Of a stretch of 64,000 bases of DNA, positions 26,352-35,021 are shown one piece after another (position 1 is the first letter of the stretch; each line of letters opens with the position of its first letter). A model generated the notes under the pieces. The model saw nothing but the letters and a program-made list of their open reading frames with translations. It searched no databases and was not told the origin of the DNA. The stretch is from assembly GCF_042651565.1 (NCBI RefSeq), contig NZ_JBHSDF010000005.1. The stretch is one strand, 5' to 3'. The stretch comes from Salinispirillum marinum (lineage in GTDB: Bacteria; Pseudomonadota; Gammaproteobacteria; Pseudomonadales; Natronospirillaceae). The position numbers and the translations under genes are program-made.

Positions 26352-28373
26352 CTACATAATCACTGAAAACATTGGCTGTGGTTTACCATGGAAGTACCCT
26401 TGCCCGACACAACATCCCATGGCTTTTAATAGATCTTTCTGTATGGCGGTTTCAATGCCCTCGGCAATCACCTCGAAGTCCATCGCCTTGGCCATGGCGA
26501 TGATGCCCTCTACCAAGTGCCGACCACGTTCTTCTTCAAGACGGTCGACGAAGATCTTGTCGATCTTGATCACATCAATCGGCAGATCCATCAGATAACC
26601 TAAAGAAGAATAGCCGGTGCCAAAGTCATCGATGTGAATTTTTATGCCCGAAGCACGCAGATTGGTGATGTTCTCCAGTGTGGTGGGAACTCGATCCACC
26701 AATACGCCCTCGGTGATCTCCAGAACAATGGCCGACGCTGGCAACTCGAATTCTTGTAAGGCTTCGTGAATAAATTCAAACAGATTAGGGTGGCCAAAAT
26801 GTTGGGCCGTGATGTTAATGGCAACGGGTGGCAGCGGTGTTTTACTGCGTGCCAAGGCTGCGAACACTTTTTTGATGACGTAACGGTCAAAGTCGCGGCC
26901 TAGACCACAAGCTTCCGCGACGGGAATAAACTCGGCGGGTGATATGGCGAACTCACCTTCTTGCCAGCGGGCCAAGGCTTCATAACCCACCACTTGGTCG
27001 TTCCGTAGCGCTACCTTGGGTTGCAAATGGATGTCGATCTTGTCTTCTTGCAGCGCTAGACGCAGTCGCTCCTCTATATCAAGAAAACGGGTCATTTTCG
27101 CTTGTTGATTAGGGTTATAGAAGCGCACGGGTAAATCGCTGTTGTTACGGGTCATGATGGCGGACTCCGCCATGCGAATGAGTTCTTCTAACTCTTCGCT
27201 GTCGTCCGGGGCATGCGCAATGCCCACCCGCACGCGGATATCCAACGTAATGCTTTTCAGCTCGAAAGGCTGTTCAAGTTCACGAATCAGACCACTGGCA
27301 AGTGAAGCCGTGTCGGTCATGCTTTGTGCAGGGACAACCACCACAAAGTCGTCTCCGCTGAGGCGGGCCAGCAAGCAGTCTCCCGGCAAATGACGATGCA
27401 GTCGTTGCCCTATGGCGATCAATAATTGATCACCTGTTTCGTGGCCGTATTTTTGGTTAATTAGACCGAAGTGATTGCAGTCTATGTAGAGAACAGAAAA
27501 CAGTGTCCGGTCGCGTTGCCACGTCGTGAAGGCAGACTGCATGGCATGACGATTGAACAAGCCGGTTAACTGGTCATGGTCTTGCAAATATTGGGCGCGT
27601 TTTAGCGCAGCTTCTCGCTCGGTGACATCCATGCCAAACCCTTGGATTTCTTCGCCAAACTCTTCGGTGTTGGGCATCACTTTGAAATGCCATTCGATAC
27701 TGGCAATTTCGTTCGGCAACTGCATGTCCACCACCAGTACCAATTCGTTATTAGGGTCGCCTTTGGCGCGCAAATTCGACAAACAGTGTGCCACATAGGC
27801 TCGTTGGTCTTCGGTCACCAGCTCCGCAAATAATGAGCCAATTAAAATCGATTCATCTTGTTTGAGATGGCGAATGGCACTGTTATTCAGAAACGAGAGA
27901 CGTGACTCCACATCTAACCGACAAATCATTTCTTTTTGATTTTGCACGATGTCTTTGAACCGTTTTTCGGCTCGGGCCAATTGCAAAAGCAGCTTGCGAT
28001 GCGCCGTGAGGTCATGGCACACCCCAATGAACATATGGCCCTGTTCGGTTTCAGCCTCGCCGACGGATAAGTGCATCGGGAAGCTGGTGCCGTCCTTGCG
28101 CACACCCACCACATCCCGTCCAATACCGATGATGCGGGCCTTGCCCTCGTTAAGGTAGTTTTGAATGTATTGGTCATGCTCCGCAACCTGCTGTGCGGGC
28201 ATCAATAAGGTAATATTTTTGCCAATGACTTCATGACGGGAATAACCAAACAAGAGTTCAGCAGCGTGATTGAAGGATTGCACGATACCGTGATGATTGA
28301 TCGATATAATGCCGTCGACCGCGGCCTCAACCAACGCACCGTATAATTTGTTTAAATCCGTTTCTGAACTCAT
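26352..28373 (-). CDS. PAS-PAS-GGDEF-EAL c-di-GMP turnover protein
   Basis: The 673-residue soluble protein has PAS 1 (about 10-125; GIISINHHGIVQSFN), PAS 2 (about 140-260), a GGDEF domain with signature SGDDF (one step from GGDEF) and an EAL domain with YEALARW, INITAQHF, LEITEGVL, DDFGTGYSSLG, KIDKIFV and EGIET. The phosphodiesterase residues look complete; the cyclase may be inactive or weak. It lies 38 bases upstream of the Aer-like receptor on the same strand, so oxygen or redox sensing may be shared. It is divergent from the DUF2058 gene over a 213-base gap. Confidence 0.93.
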   Translation of the reverse strand: MSSETDLNKLYGALVEAAVDGIISINHHGIVQSFNHAAELLFGYSRHEVIGKNITLLMPAQQVAEHDQYIQNYLNEGKARIIGIGRDVVGVRKDGTSFPMHLSVGEAETEQGHMFIGVCHDLTAHRKLLLQLARAEKRFKDIVQNQKEMICRLDVESRLSFLNNSAIRHLKQDESILIGSLFAELVTEDQRAYVAHCLSNLRAKGDPNNELVLVVDMQLPNEIASIEWHFKVMPNTEEFGEEIQGFGMDVTEREAALKRAQYLQDHDQLTGLFNRHAMQSAFTTWQRDRTLFSVLYIDCNHFGLINQKYGHETGDQLLIAIGQRLHRHLPGDCLLARLSGDDFVVVVPAQSMTDTASLASGLIRELEQPFELKSITLDIRVRVGIAHAPDDSEELEELIRMAESAIMTRNNSDLPVRFYNPNQQAKMTRFLDIEERLRLALQEDKIDIHLQPKVALRNDQVVGYEALARWQEGEFAISPAEFIPVAEACGLGRDFDRYVIKKVFAALARSKTPLPPVAINITAQHFGHPNLFEFIHEALQEFELPASAIVLEITEGVLVDRVPTTLENITNLRASGIKIHIDDFGTGYSSLGYLMDLPIDVIKIDKIFVDRLEEERGRHLVEGIIAMAKAMDFEVIAEGIETAIQKDLLKAMGCCVGQGYFHGKPQPMFSVIM

Positions 28374-28586
28374 TCCTACACCTTTGTAATTGACACTCCT
28401 GCTCAGAGTAAAAAGTTGATGATCCGGTAAGTATAGGTCACTAAATTAGGAATGCATTAAAATACTGTTCAGAAGAGTTTTACCGGGCAAGTGAGGATAT
28501 TTGATTGACCTTTGCGATTGCTTCTTCGTGGATTTGCACTACCATAGCCCGTCATGAATTTTCATCAGTTAGGATGTGGCGAGACA

Positions 28587-29132
28587 ATGGCCAAGTCACT
28601 GGCGGACCAGTTGCTGAAAGCGGGTTTGGTGGACAAAAAGTCGGTTTCCAAAGCCAAACAGGAAAAGCGTAAACAGACCAAACAGGTGCTGAAAGGGCAC
28701 GCCGAGGCCGATGTCGAAACGGCCGCGCGCTTGCGACAGCAGAAGCAAGAAAAGATCGAGCGCGACCGGCAGTTGAATGAAGCGCGGGTGGCAACGGAGC
28801 GTGCCAAAGCGATTAAGGCGCAAGTCCGGCAGATGTTGGAACAAAGCCAACAAACCGTGCAGGGCGACGTGCGCTTCAACTACACCGATGCTCGCACCCG
28901 AAAAATCAAGCAGATGTATGTGTCAGCGGAGGCGCAAGATCGTTTGGCGAGAGGTCAACTGGTGATCTGTGCGGACGACGAACGCTACGTTGTGGTACCA
29001 AGAAACGTGGCAGACAAGGTGGCGGAGCGGTTTCCCGAAGCCATTATTTTCTGCGCGGCAGAGAAGACCACACAGGTGGATGAAGACGACCCGTACAAAG
29101 ATTTCCCCATTCCCGACGATTTGATGTGGTAG
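28587..29132 (+). CDS. DUF2058 (YaiL-type) nucleic-acid-associated protein
   Basis: The 181-residue product starts MAKSLADQLLKAGLVDKK, the signature of DUF2058, followed by a long charged coiled coil (about 20-95, rich in Lys, Arg, Gln and Glu) and a C-terminal domain containing YVVVPRNVADKVAERF. Length matches E. coli YaiL. The ATG at 28587 is preferred over 28554 because it starts the conserved motif. The family is described as a nucleoprotein or polynucleotide-associated enzyme without a proven reaction. Confidence 0.9.
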   Translation: MAKSLADQLLKAGLVDKKSVSKAKQEKRKQTKQVLKGHAEADVETAARLRQQKQEKIERDRQLNEARVATERAKAIKAQVRQMLEQSQQTVQGDVRFNYTDARTRKIKQMYVSAEAQDRLARGQLVICADDERYVVVPRNVADKVAERFPEAIIFCAAEKTTQVDEDDPYKDFPIPDDLMW

Positions 29133-29150
29133 CCCAAGGAGCCACAATTG

Positions 29151-29441
29151 ATGATGCAGTGCCGACCCACCTGCGGTGCCTGTTGTATCGCCCCCACCAT
29201 TTCCTCACCAATACCTGGCATGCCTGAAGGCAAGCCGGCCGGTGTGCGTTGCGTGCAGCTATTGCCGGACTTGCGGTGTGCTTTGTTTGGCTCGCCGGAA
29301 CGCCCGGCGGTTTGCTCGAAGTTTGCTGCCGATCCGTCGGTCTGTGGCACCTCTGCCTCCGACGCGCTCTTGATTCTCACAGAATGGGAGCAAGCGACGG
29401 CGCCTGATTCACCCGCTGGAACGCTAGAACGGGTTGCCTGA
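29151..29441 (+). CDS. YkgJ-family cysteine-cluster protein
   Basis: This 96-residue protein carries the N-terminal Cys cluster CRPTCGACC and further Cys residues at VRCVQL, LRCALF and AVCSKF, the arrangement of the YkgJ family, thought to bind zinc or an Fe-S cluster. AAGGAG precedes the ATG at 29151 by nine bases. It follows the DUF2058 gene by 18 bases, suggesting co-transcription, and its last 18 bases overlap the end of the convergent HDOD gene. Confidence 0.9.
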   Translation: MMQCRPTCGACCIAPTISSPIPGMPEGKPAGVRCVQLLPDLRCALFGSPERPAVCSKFAADPSVCGTSASDALLILTEWEQATAPDSPAGTLERVA

Positions 29442-30254
29442 CGTTTGCACGCGGCGATGGATTTCTTTGATTTCAGGATCGTTTCGATCAGCCGGTAGAC
29501 CCAAACGCAGCATCACCGGTGACGTCGCCCAGTCAACCCGGCCAAAATAATTTTCACTTTTGGCGTTCAACAGCATATTGGCCGCCGTGACCAAGTCGGT
29601 GTGCGTCACACCATTACTCTGATTGTTCAATTTGCGATAGTTCGCTGGCACGAGGCAGAGTGTGTCGGGAAACTGCCACTGTTCCAGCATCATTTTACCC
29701 AAAGGGCCATGCAGATGGCCGGACAGTTTGTCGAGGGTGATGCCATCGATGTTCTTGTGGCTGTTTTCTTCAGCATATGTGAGTACGGGCAGGACGCCGA
29801 TGCGATGCAATAGCGCGGCAAGCGTGGCTTCGTCCGGTGAAATGATGGTGCGTTCCGCCAGCACAGCCGCATAGCTGGCGACCTTTGCAGTCATTGACCA
29901 ATTTCGTTGCATGCGTTCGGCCACCATGTCGGAGGTGGCTTGAAACATGTGCTTCATGGCTAGGCCAAACGCCAAGTTCGCGGTATAGCGAATGCCTAAA
30001 CGGCTGACCGCCATTTGCAGGTCTTGTATGGGGAAGTTCACGCGAAATAACGGCGAGTTGGTCACTCGGATAATGCGGGAAGCAATGGCCGGGTCCTGAC
30101 TGATCAGGCGCGTTAAGTCGGTGATGCTGGACTCAGGGTCTTCCGCCACCTCCCGAACCCGCATGGCCAATTCCGGCGGCGTAGGCAGAACCAGTTGCTC
30201 GCTGGCTACCAGCATCAGGATGTCGTCGCGTATCGTTTCTACGAGCGTTGCCAT
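29424..30254 (-). CDS. HDOD domain protein
   Basis: The 276-residue protein is essentially one HDOD domain: LPTPPELAMRVREVAEDPES, then ISQDPAIASRIIRVTNSPLF and MAVSRLGIRYTANLAF. HDOD proteins are catalytically inactive HD-fold relatives used in signalling, often with c-di-GMP partners. No second domain is seen. ygfZ lies upstream on the same strand with 12 bases between, so the two may share a transcript. Confidence 0.9.
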   Translation of the reverse strand: MATLVETIRDDILMLVASEQLVLPTPPELAMRVREVAEDPESSITDLTRLISQDPAIASRIIRVTNSPLFRVNFPIQDLQMAVSRLGIRYTANLAFGLAMKHMFQATSDMVAERMQRNWSMTAKVASYAAVLAERTIISPDEATLAALLHRIGVLPVLTYAEENSHKNIDGITLDKLSGHLHGPLGKMMLEQWQFPDTLCLVPANYRKLNNQSNGVTHTDLVTAANMLLNAKSENYFGRVDWATSPVMLRLGLPADRNDPEIKEIHRRVQTSGNPF

Positions 30255-30266
30255 GCCGGGGTCCTG

Positions 30267-31151
30267 TCAGTCGGTGCCGAGTGCTGTGCACCCAACGATA
30301 TCCTGTCCGTTCACGCGGAGTGAAGCGGTCTGATCACTAAGGGTTAAGATCGCCAACGCACACCAATGGGATGCCAGATCGGCACTGCGCACGACCTCGC
30401 CGACCGTGCTCTCCGGTTGCTCGATGGTGGTGACTGTACTGCCCACGTCGGGTGCTGTGCCGGAGCCGCTAAGCCGAAACAGTTGCCGTTTACTCTGGCC
30501 TTTGTAATGCAGGCGTGCAATGACTTCCTGGCCGGTAAAGCAGCCTTTTTTGTAGTTAACGCCACCCAGTACGTCCCAGGCAATCATTTGCGGTATCCAG
30601 GCTTCCGTGCTGTCGGGGGTGACCCACACCCAGCCTTGTTGAACTTCCCAGTAATTCCACGCCATTTCCGGTTGCGCCGCACCAAGAGTCTCCAATTCGG
30701 CCAGACGGGCTTCGTAGGATGTTTCTTCCAGGGCGTTCAGCCACTCCATGTGGTGCGTTCTGGACAGGGAGATGGTCACTCGATGTGCGTCGGGTTGCAC
30801 CGAGCCAGCCTCACTCGATACGGACGATCCCGACAGACCCACACCATGCCATTGCGTGCTGATGTTATTCAGGGTGACTTTATAGAACACGGCGTACTTG
30901 CCCAAACGCTGGCGTGTGTCATCAATTTGTGCCACAGGCATGATCAGCCAAAACCGGTCATCACCCAAGCGTGCCAGGATGAAATTGGCATACAAGCGCC
31001 CCTTCGGGGTGCTCAGACCGCCCAGTACCCAACGACCGACCGATAAATTTTGGGCGTCGGCGGTGCATTGACCATGCAACAGCTTGCTGGCGTCTGGCCC
31101 TTGAATCTCCAGTACACCGCGCTGCAATAAGGGAAACCAACTCAGGGACAT
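30267..31151 (-). CDS. ygfZ: Folate-binding protein YgfZ (Fe-S cluster maintenance)
   Basis: YgfZ is a glycine-cleavage-T-like folate protein needed for some Fe-S enzymes and for MiaB-type tRNA modification. The 294-residue protein has the defining KKGCFTGQEVIAR motif with its conserved Cys (about residue 200), and an N-terminal GCV_T-like fold (LQRGVLEIQGPDASKLLHGQ). ATG at 31151 has GGAG seven bases upstream; the longer frame to 31334 would run into the sdhE gene. It is divergent from sdhE, as in E. coli. Confidence 0.93.
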   Translation of the reverse strand: MSLSWFPLLQRGVLEIQGPDASKLLHGQCTADAQNLSVGRWVLGGLSTPKGRLYANFILARLGDDRFWLIMPVAQIDDTRQRLGKYAVFYKVTLNNISTQWHGVGLSGSSVSSEAGSVQPDAHRVTISLSRTHHMEWLNALEETSYEARLAELETLGAAQPEMAWNYWEVQQGWVWVTPDSTEAWIPQMIAWDVLGGVNYKKGCFTGQEVIARLHYKGQSKRQLFRLSGSGTAPDVGSTVTTIEQPESTVGEVVRSADLASHWCALAILTLSDQTASLRVNGQDIVGCTALGTD

Positions 31152-31236
31152 ACATTCTCCAAGGAAAAGCGCTGGTGCAATCATATCAGCTTCTTTAGAC
31201 TTCGCGTACCACGCAACCGCGAGAGGAATTGTTCCA

Positions 31237-31503
31237 TTGAGCACATCTGAAGTGAGCCAAGAAAAATTGAACCGTCTGTTCTGGCACAGCCGCCGTGGCA
31301 TGTTGGAGTTGGATTTATTGTTGGTGCCGTTCATAAAGGAGGTCTACCCAACGCTGGACGCGGACGATCAAGCGCGCTATGAGCAGTTCATTGCAGGCGA
31401 AGACCAAGATTTATTCAATGTATTGATGCAGAGTGTGCCACCTGCCGATGCCGATACAAAACGCATCGTTGAGTTGATTCTGGCCCACGCAGGTAAAGTG
31501 TAA
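31237..31503 (+). CDS. sdhE: Succinate dehydrogenase flavinylation factor SdhE
   Basis: SdhE promotes covalent attachment of FAD to SdhA. The 88-residue protein contains the diagnostic RRGMLELD motif (about residues 20-27). No ATG fits: translation appears to begin at TTG (31237), preceded by AGAGGA; a GTG five codons later is an alternative. Ten bases downstream lies ygfX, its conserved neighbour. Confidence 0.95.
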   Translation: MSTSEVSQEKLNRLFWHSRRGMLELDLLLVPFIKEVYPTLDADDQARYEQFIAGEDQDLFNVLMQSVPPADADTKRIVELILAHAGKV

Positions 31504-31512
31504 GCCGCCACC

Positions 31513-31962
31513 GTGGGTTCGGTAGACGTTGCCGTGCGATATTATCCAAGTCGCTGGCGTTCAAGTTTACGCTGGGTGGTTGGCTTCGTGCTGTGTGGGG
31601 CAATGGTTTCGGCAAGCCGGCAAGGTCTATGGTCGTCCGGGGTGCTTTGGCCGGTACTTTTTTCGCTTTTGTGTGCCGTGTTTGCTTGGGCGTGGTGGCA
31701 GCAGACGTCCTGGCCGAAGCCATATCCTCTAAAGGTTCGTTTTCAGCGTCAACGCTGGTGGTTCATGCACCAAAATGCGTGGCGCCTGGCACCCGCTCGA
31801 TCAGCGTTTCACCTGCTAGGCATGGTGGGTATTCCCCATCCTGAGCGACGAGGCCATGTCTGGATCTTCCGAGACGAATGTTCCGCTGACGAATGGCGTC
31901 GGCTGATGATCTGTGTCCGCTTTAGTCGGTCGGGGTCGACCGATGAGCTCAGCGACCCCTGA
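31513..31962 (+). CDS. ygfX: YgfX-family membrane protein (CptA-like)
   Basis: This 149-residue protein has two close transmembrane helices (about 20-60) and a basic, Trp-rich C-terminal half (RFQRQRWWFMHQNAW), the pattern of YgfX. In E. coli YgfX (CptA) has been described as a toxin affecting FtsZ/MreB with SdhE (CptB) as partner, although SdhE's flavinylation role is the better established one. The start is GTG at 31513. Its 3' end overlaps convergent nadB by 14 bases. Confidence 0.85.
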   Translation: MGSVDVAVRYYPSRWRSSLRWVVGFVLCGAMVSASRQGLWSSGVLWPVLFSLLCAVFAWAWWQQTSWPKPYPLKVRFQRQRWWFMHQNAWRLAPARSAFHLLGMVGIPHPERRGHVWIFRDECSADEWRRLMICVRFSRSGSTDELSDP

Positions 31963-33556
31963 TCGGCGTCAGAGGCGTCAGAATGGTATCACTGGCCTCG
32001 GTTAAGCTGTCAGGGTAGTCTAGCGTGTAATGTAACCCTCGGCTTTCCTTTCGCCGCATGGCACTTTCAATGATGGCTTCGGCAATGGCCACCAGATTCC
32101 TCAATTCCAATAAGTCGTTGCTGATGCGGTAATTACTGTAGAACTCTTGAATTTCTGCTTTCAGCAATTGCACCCGATGCTGGGCTCGAATCAACCGTTT
32201 GCTGGTGCGTACGATGCCGACATAGTCCCACATAAAGCGGCGCAACTCGTCCCAATTGTGGGCAATCACCACATCTTCATCCGAATCGGTTACGCGGCTT
32301 TCGTCCCAGTTGGGAATGACATGGATAGTGTTTGGCGTAGGCTTGGACTGAATATCCGTTGCGGCCGCACGGGCAAATACCAAGCATTCAAGCAGGGAGT
32401 TGCTGGCCAGACGGTTCGCGCCATGCAGGCCGGTATGGGCGCATTCGCCGATCGCGTACAGGCCTTCAATGTCCGTGCGCCCGTGCAGATCGGTGATGAT
32501 GCCGCCGCAGGTGTAATGGGCAGCAGGGACCACAGGAATTGGGTCTCGCGTGATGTCGATGCCATAGTCCAAACAACGTTGTTGTATGGTGGGGAAGTGG
32601 TCAGCAATAAAGTCTGCAGGTAGATGACTGATGTCCAGGAACAGGCTGTCGGCTCCTAGGCGTTTCATCTCGTGGTCAATAGCGCGCGCCACCACATCGC
32701 GCGGCGCGAGTTCGGCGCGCTCGTCAAAATGGTGCATAAAGCGCGAACCATCGGGTAAACGCAGTTTACCGCCTTCGCCACGCAGGGCTTCCGAAATCAA
32801 AAAGGACTTGGCGTGCGGGTGATATAAACACGTCGGGTGAAACTGGTTAAATTCCATGTTCGCCAACCGGCATCCGGCCCGCCACGCCATGGCGATGCCA
32901 TCACCGGTAGAACCATCGGGGTTGCTGGTGTACAGGTATACTTTGCTGGCTCCACCCGTGGCCAGCGCAACATGGCCCGCTTGGCAGGTTACGACATGAT
33001 CAGCGGTTTGATCGTAAAGATAGGCCCCCACACAACGATTGTTTTCTTTCAAGCCGAGCTTTTCAGTGGTAATCAGGTCAACGGCGGTGTGATGTTCCAA
33101 CAAGGTAACATGCGCGCAGCGTTGTACTTGTTGCGTTAAGGTGGCGGTAATGGCATAGCCGGTGGCATCTGCCGCATGCACAATGCGCCGACGGCGGTGG
33201 CCACCTTCTTTGGTAAGGTGCAAGCCGAGTTCCGTAGCAGCATCTGGGGTGAAGGGGACGCCTTGGTCTACCAGCCAACGAATGGCGTCGTTGCTATTCT
33301 CTACGGTGAAACGCACTGCGTCTGGATGGCACAGCCCGGCACCGGCGATGGCGGTATCCTGTATGTGGTCGTCAACGGAATCCCCGGTTTCCAGTACGGC
33401 AGCAACGCCACCCTGCGCCCATTCGGTGCTGCCGCCGCCTAAATTACCTTTACTCACCAGCGCAATACGCAGATGATCGGGCAAACTGAGCGCCAAGGTC
33501 AACCCAGCCGCGCCGGTCCCAATAATAAGTACATCAAATTCTAGGGTGGCCGCCAT
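31949..33556 (-). CDS. nadB: L-aspartate oxidase
   Basis: NadB oxidises L-aspartate to iminoaspartate, the first step of de novo NAD synthesis. The 535-residue flavoprotein shows the FAD dinucleotide-binding motif LIIGTGAAGLTLAL, the STEWAQGGVAA segment near the flavin, the HTKEGGH-like active-site loop (LHLTKEGGHRRRRIVHA) and the GLYAIGECAHTGLHGANRLA C-terminal FAD motif. Length matches the family. In E. coli nadB is divergent from rpoE-rseABC; here the divergent neighbour is rseC alone. Confidence 0.97.
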   Translation of the reverse strand: MAATLEFDVLIIGTGAAGLTLALSLPDHLRIALVSKGNLGGGSTEWAQGGVAAVLETGDSVDDHIQDTAIAGAGLCHPDAVRFTVENSNDAIRWLVDQGVPFTPDAATELGLHLTKEGGHRRRRIVHAADATGYAITATLTQQVQRCAHVTLLEHHTAVDLITTEKLGLKENNRCVGAYLYDQTADHVVTCQAGHVALATGGASKVYLYTSNPDGSTGDGIAMAWRAGCRLANMEFNQFHPTCLYHPHAKSFLISEALRGEGGKLRLPDGSRFMHHFDERAELAPRDVVARAIDHEMKRLGADSLFLDISHLPADFIADHFPTIQQRCLDYGIDITRDPIPVVPAAHYTCGGIITDLHGRTDIEGLYAIGECAHTGLHGANRLASNSLLECLVFARAAATDIQSKPTPNTIHVIPNWDESRVTDSDEDVVIAHNWDELRRFMWDYVGIVRTSKRLIRAQHRVQLLKAEIQEFYSNYRISNDLLELRNLVAIAEAIIESAMRRKESRGLHYTLDYPDSLTEASDTILTPLTPIRGR

Positions 33557-33679
33557 GCCGTATCCTATGTTGTGTTCGGGGCGGTAAGTATAGCCATAGA
33601 AAAAGCGGCTGTAATTGGCGAAAATAACCTAATTGGTCATAAAACATTGATCAAACAGACAGTAAGGCAGTTCGATTAT

Positions 33680-34120
33680 ATGATGGAAGAACAAGCAACC
33701 GTCGTCGCCGTTGAAGAGGGTCGTGTGTGGGTAGAAACCATCCGCAGTAGCGCCTGTCAGACATGCTCGGCTCGGGCGGGTTGCGGGCAATCGCTGATGG
33801 GTAAAGTCATCAGCAACGATACCCAAGCGCAGAAAAATTATTTGTCCATCCCAACAGAGCGCATCTTGCTGGCGGGGCAGGCGGTATTGATTGGTATTCC
33901 GGAACGAGCCTTCCTGGTCGGTTCTTTTTGGTTGTATCTTGTGCCGCTGCTTACTTTGTTGATCGGAGCGCTCGTGTTCGATGCCCTGTGGGGAAATGAC
34001 AGCATGGCCTTTTTGGGGGCTATCGTCGGCTTAGCCGCTGGTGCTTTGGTGGTGCGGCTGCGCACGCAGAGCTGGCAATCCCAGCCCGAGTGGCAACCGA
34101 AAATACTGCGGGTTCTTTAA
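33680..34120 (+). CDS. rseC: RseC/MucC-type envelope protein
   Basis: RseC is an inner-membrane protein linked to sigma-E control and to reduction of SoxR together with the Rsx complex. The 146-residue product has an N-terminal Cys cluster (ACQTCSARAGCGQ), two transmembrane helices (about 80-125) and a short basic tail. The frame is open to 33572, but the ATG at 33680 (MMEEQATVV) fits the family and has AAGG upstream. rpoE, rseA and rseB, which normally precede it, are absent. Confidence 0.9.
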   Translation: MMEEQATVVAVEEGRVWVETIRSSACQTCSARAGCGQSLMGKVISNDTQAQKNYLSIPTERILLAGQAVLIGIPERAFLVGSFWLYLVPLLTLLIGALVFDALWGNDSMAFLGAIVGLAAGALVVRLRTQSWQSQPEWQPKILRVL

Positions 34121-34129
34121 TAATGTTGT

Positions 34130-34149
34130 CTTGTTGGCTAGCCAACAAG
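34130..34149. other. 20-bp perfect palindrome at convergent gene ends
   Basis: CTTGTTGGCTAGCCAACAAG is a perfect palindrome in the short space between rseC and bamD and contains the bamD stop codon (34138-34140). It could fold as an eight-base stem with a four-base loop in both transcripts. No clear T-run follows on either side, so a standard terminator is not certain. Confidence 0.6.
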
Positions 34150-34953
34150 GCCAAGTGTCGCCCAGAAATACCATGGGCGGCGAAAGCGGAAGTCGGCGAC
34201 TAATTCACCATCACGTACCAGCGTGGAGTCCGGGTAGTGCTCGCTAAGTAGAGCAACTAGGGTTGCTGCTTTCTCGGGTTCGTTGGCCATTTCGTAGCTG
34301 CGCGCCGCTAGGGCTAAACCCGCTTCCTGTGCCGGTTCGCCACCAAAATTTTGAAATAAACGGTCAAGTCGCGTCAGCGCAGACTCCGGGCGTTCTACTT
34401 GATAGTAGTACGTCGCCACGTTGAGATGATGTTCAGCCAACCGGCTGCGCGATATCTGCATCAGTCCCTTCGCTGCCGGGGCATGCTGACTGTCGGGATA
34501 AAGCGTGAGAAATTCGCGTAACTCGGAGAATGTGCGCTCGTAGCCGCTGACGTCACGGTCCACCGGATTACGGGTGCTTAATAGACCTGCCGTGCGTTCC
34601 GCCATGCCAAAGTTAATCAACCCGCGCAAATAGTAGACATAGTCCACCTCCGGGTGCGCCGGTTGTAAGCGGATGAACCGATTTGCCCGGCGCAGCGCCA
34701 CATCGAATTGCCGGTCGCTGTAGGTTGCATAAATAAGGTCGAGTTGAACCTGTGTTGCATAGGCGCCGAACGGAAAACGACTCTCCATCGCCTCTAATTG
34801 TTCAATGGCCTGAAAGTAGCGTTCATCGTCAAGCATCACCTTGGCGCGTTCGTAACTGTCGGCTTCGGTGGTGATGCGAATAGGGTTATTGCTGCAACCC
34901 ACAAGGGCGACGGACAGCAAGACAACCAGCGTGATCGAAAATCGTTGGAACAT
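34138..34953 (-). CDS. bamD: Outer-membrane assembly lipoprotein BamD
   Basis: BamD is the essential lipoprotein of the BAM complex that inserts beta-barrel proteins. The 271-residue protein has a lipoprotein signal with lipobox LVGC (Cys about residue 19) followed by TPR-like repeats (ERAKVMLDDERYFQAIEQLE, SRFPFGAYATQVQLDLIYA, HPEVDYVYYLRGL). The ATG at 34953 is placed right before the signal and has AGGGA upstream; the longer frame to 35019 is rejected. It is divergent from rluD, a widely conserved arrangement. Confidence 0.96.
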   Translation of the reverse strand: MFQRFSITLVVLLSVALVGCSNNPIRITTEADSYERAKVMLDDERYFQAIEQLEAMESRFPFGAYATQVQLDLIYATYSDRQFDVALRRANRFIRLQPAHPEVDYVYYLRGLINFGMAERTAGLLSTRNPVDRDVSGYERTFSELREFLTLYPDSQHAPAAKGLMQISRSRLAEHHLNVATYYYQVERPESALTRLDRLFQNFGGEPAQEAGLALAARSYEMANEPEKAATLVALLSEHYPDSTLVRDGELVADFRFRRPWYFWATLGLVG

Positions 34954-35021
34954 GTTTTTCCCTGAATACCCGAAATCAAATACAATGGGCGTCATTAAAC
35001 CACAATACGGCTGCAACACCC

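Noticed and set aside
30366..31046. Plus-strand open frame of 226 codons inside ygfZ
   Set aside because: Antisense shadow of ygfZ, which has the diagnostic KGCFTGQEV motif; the antisense product has no recognisable domains.
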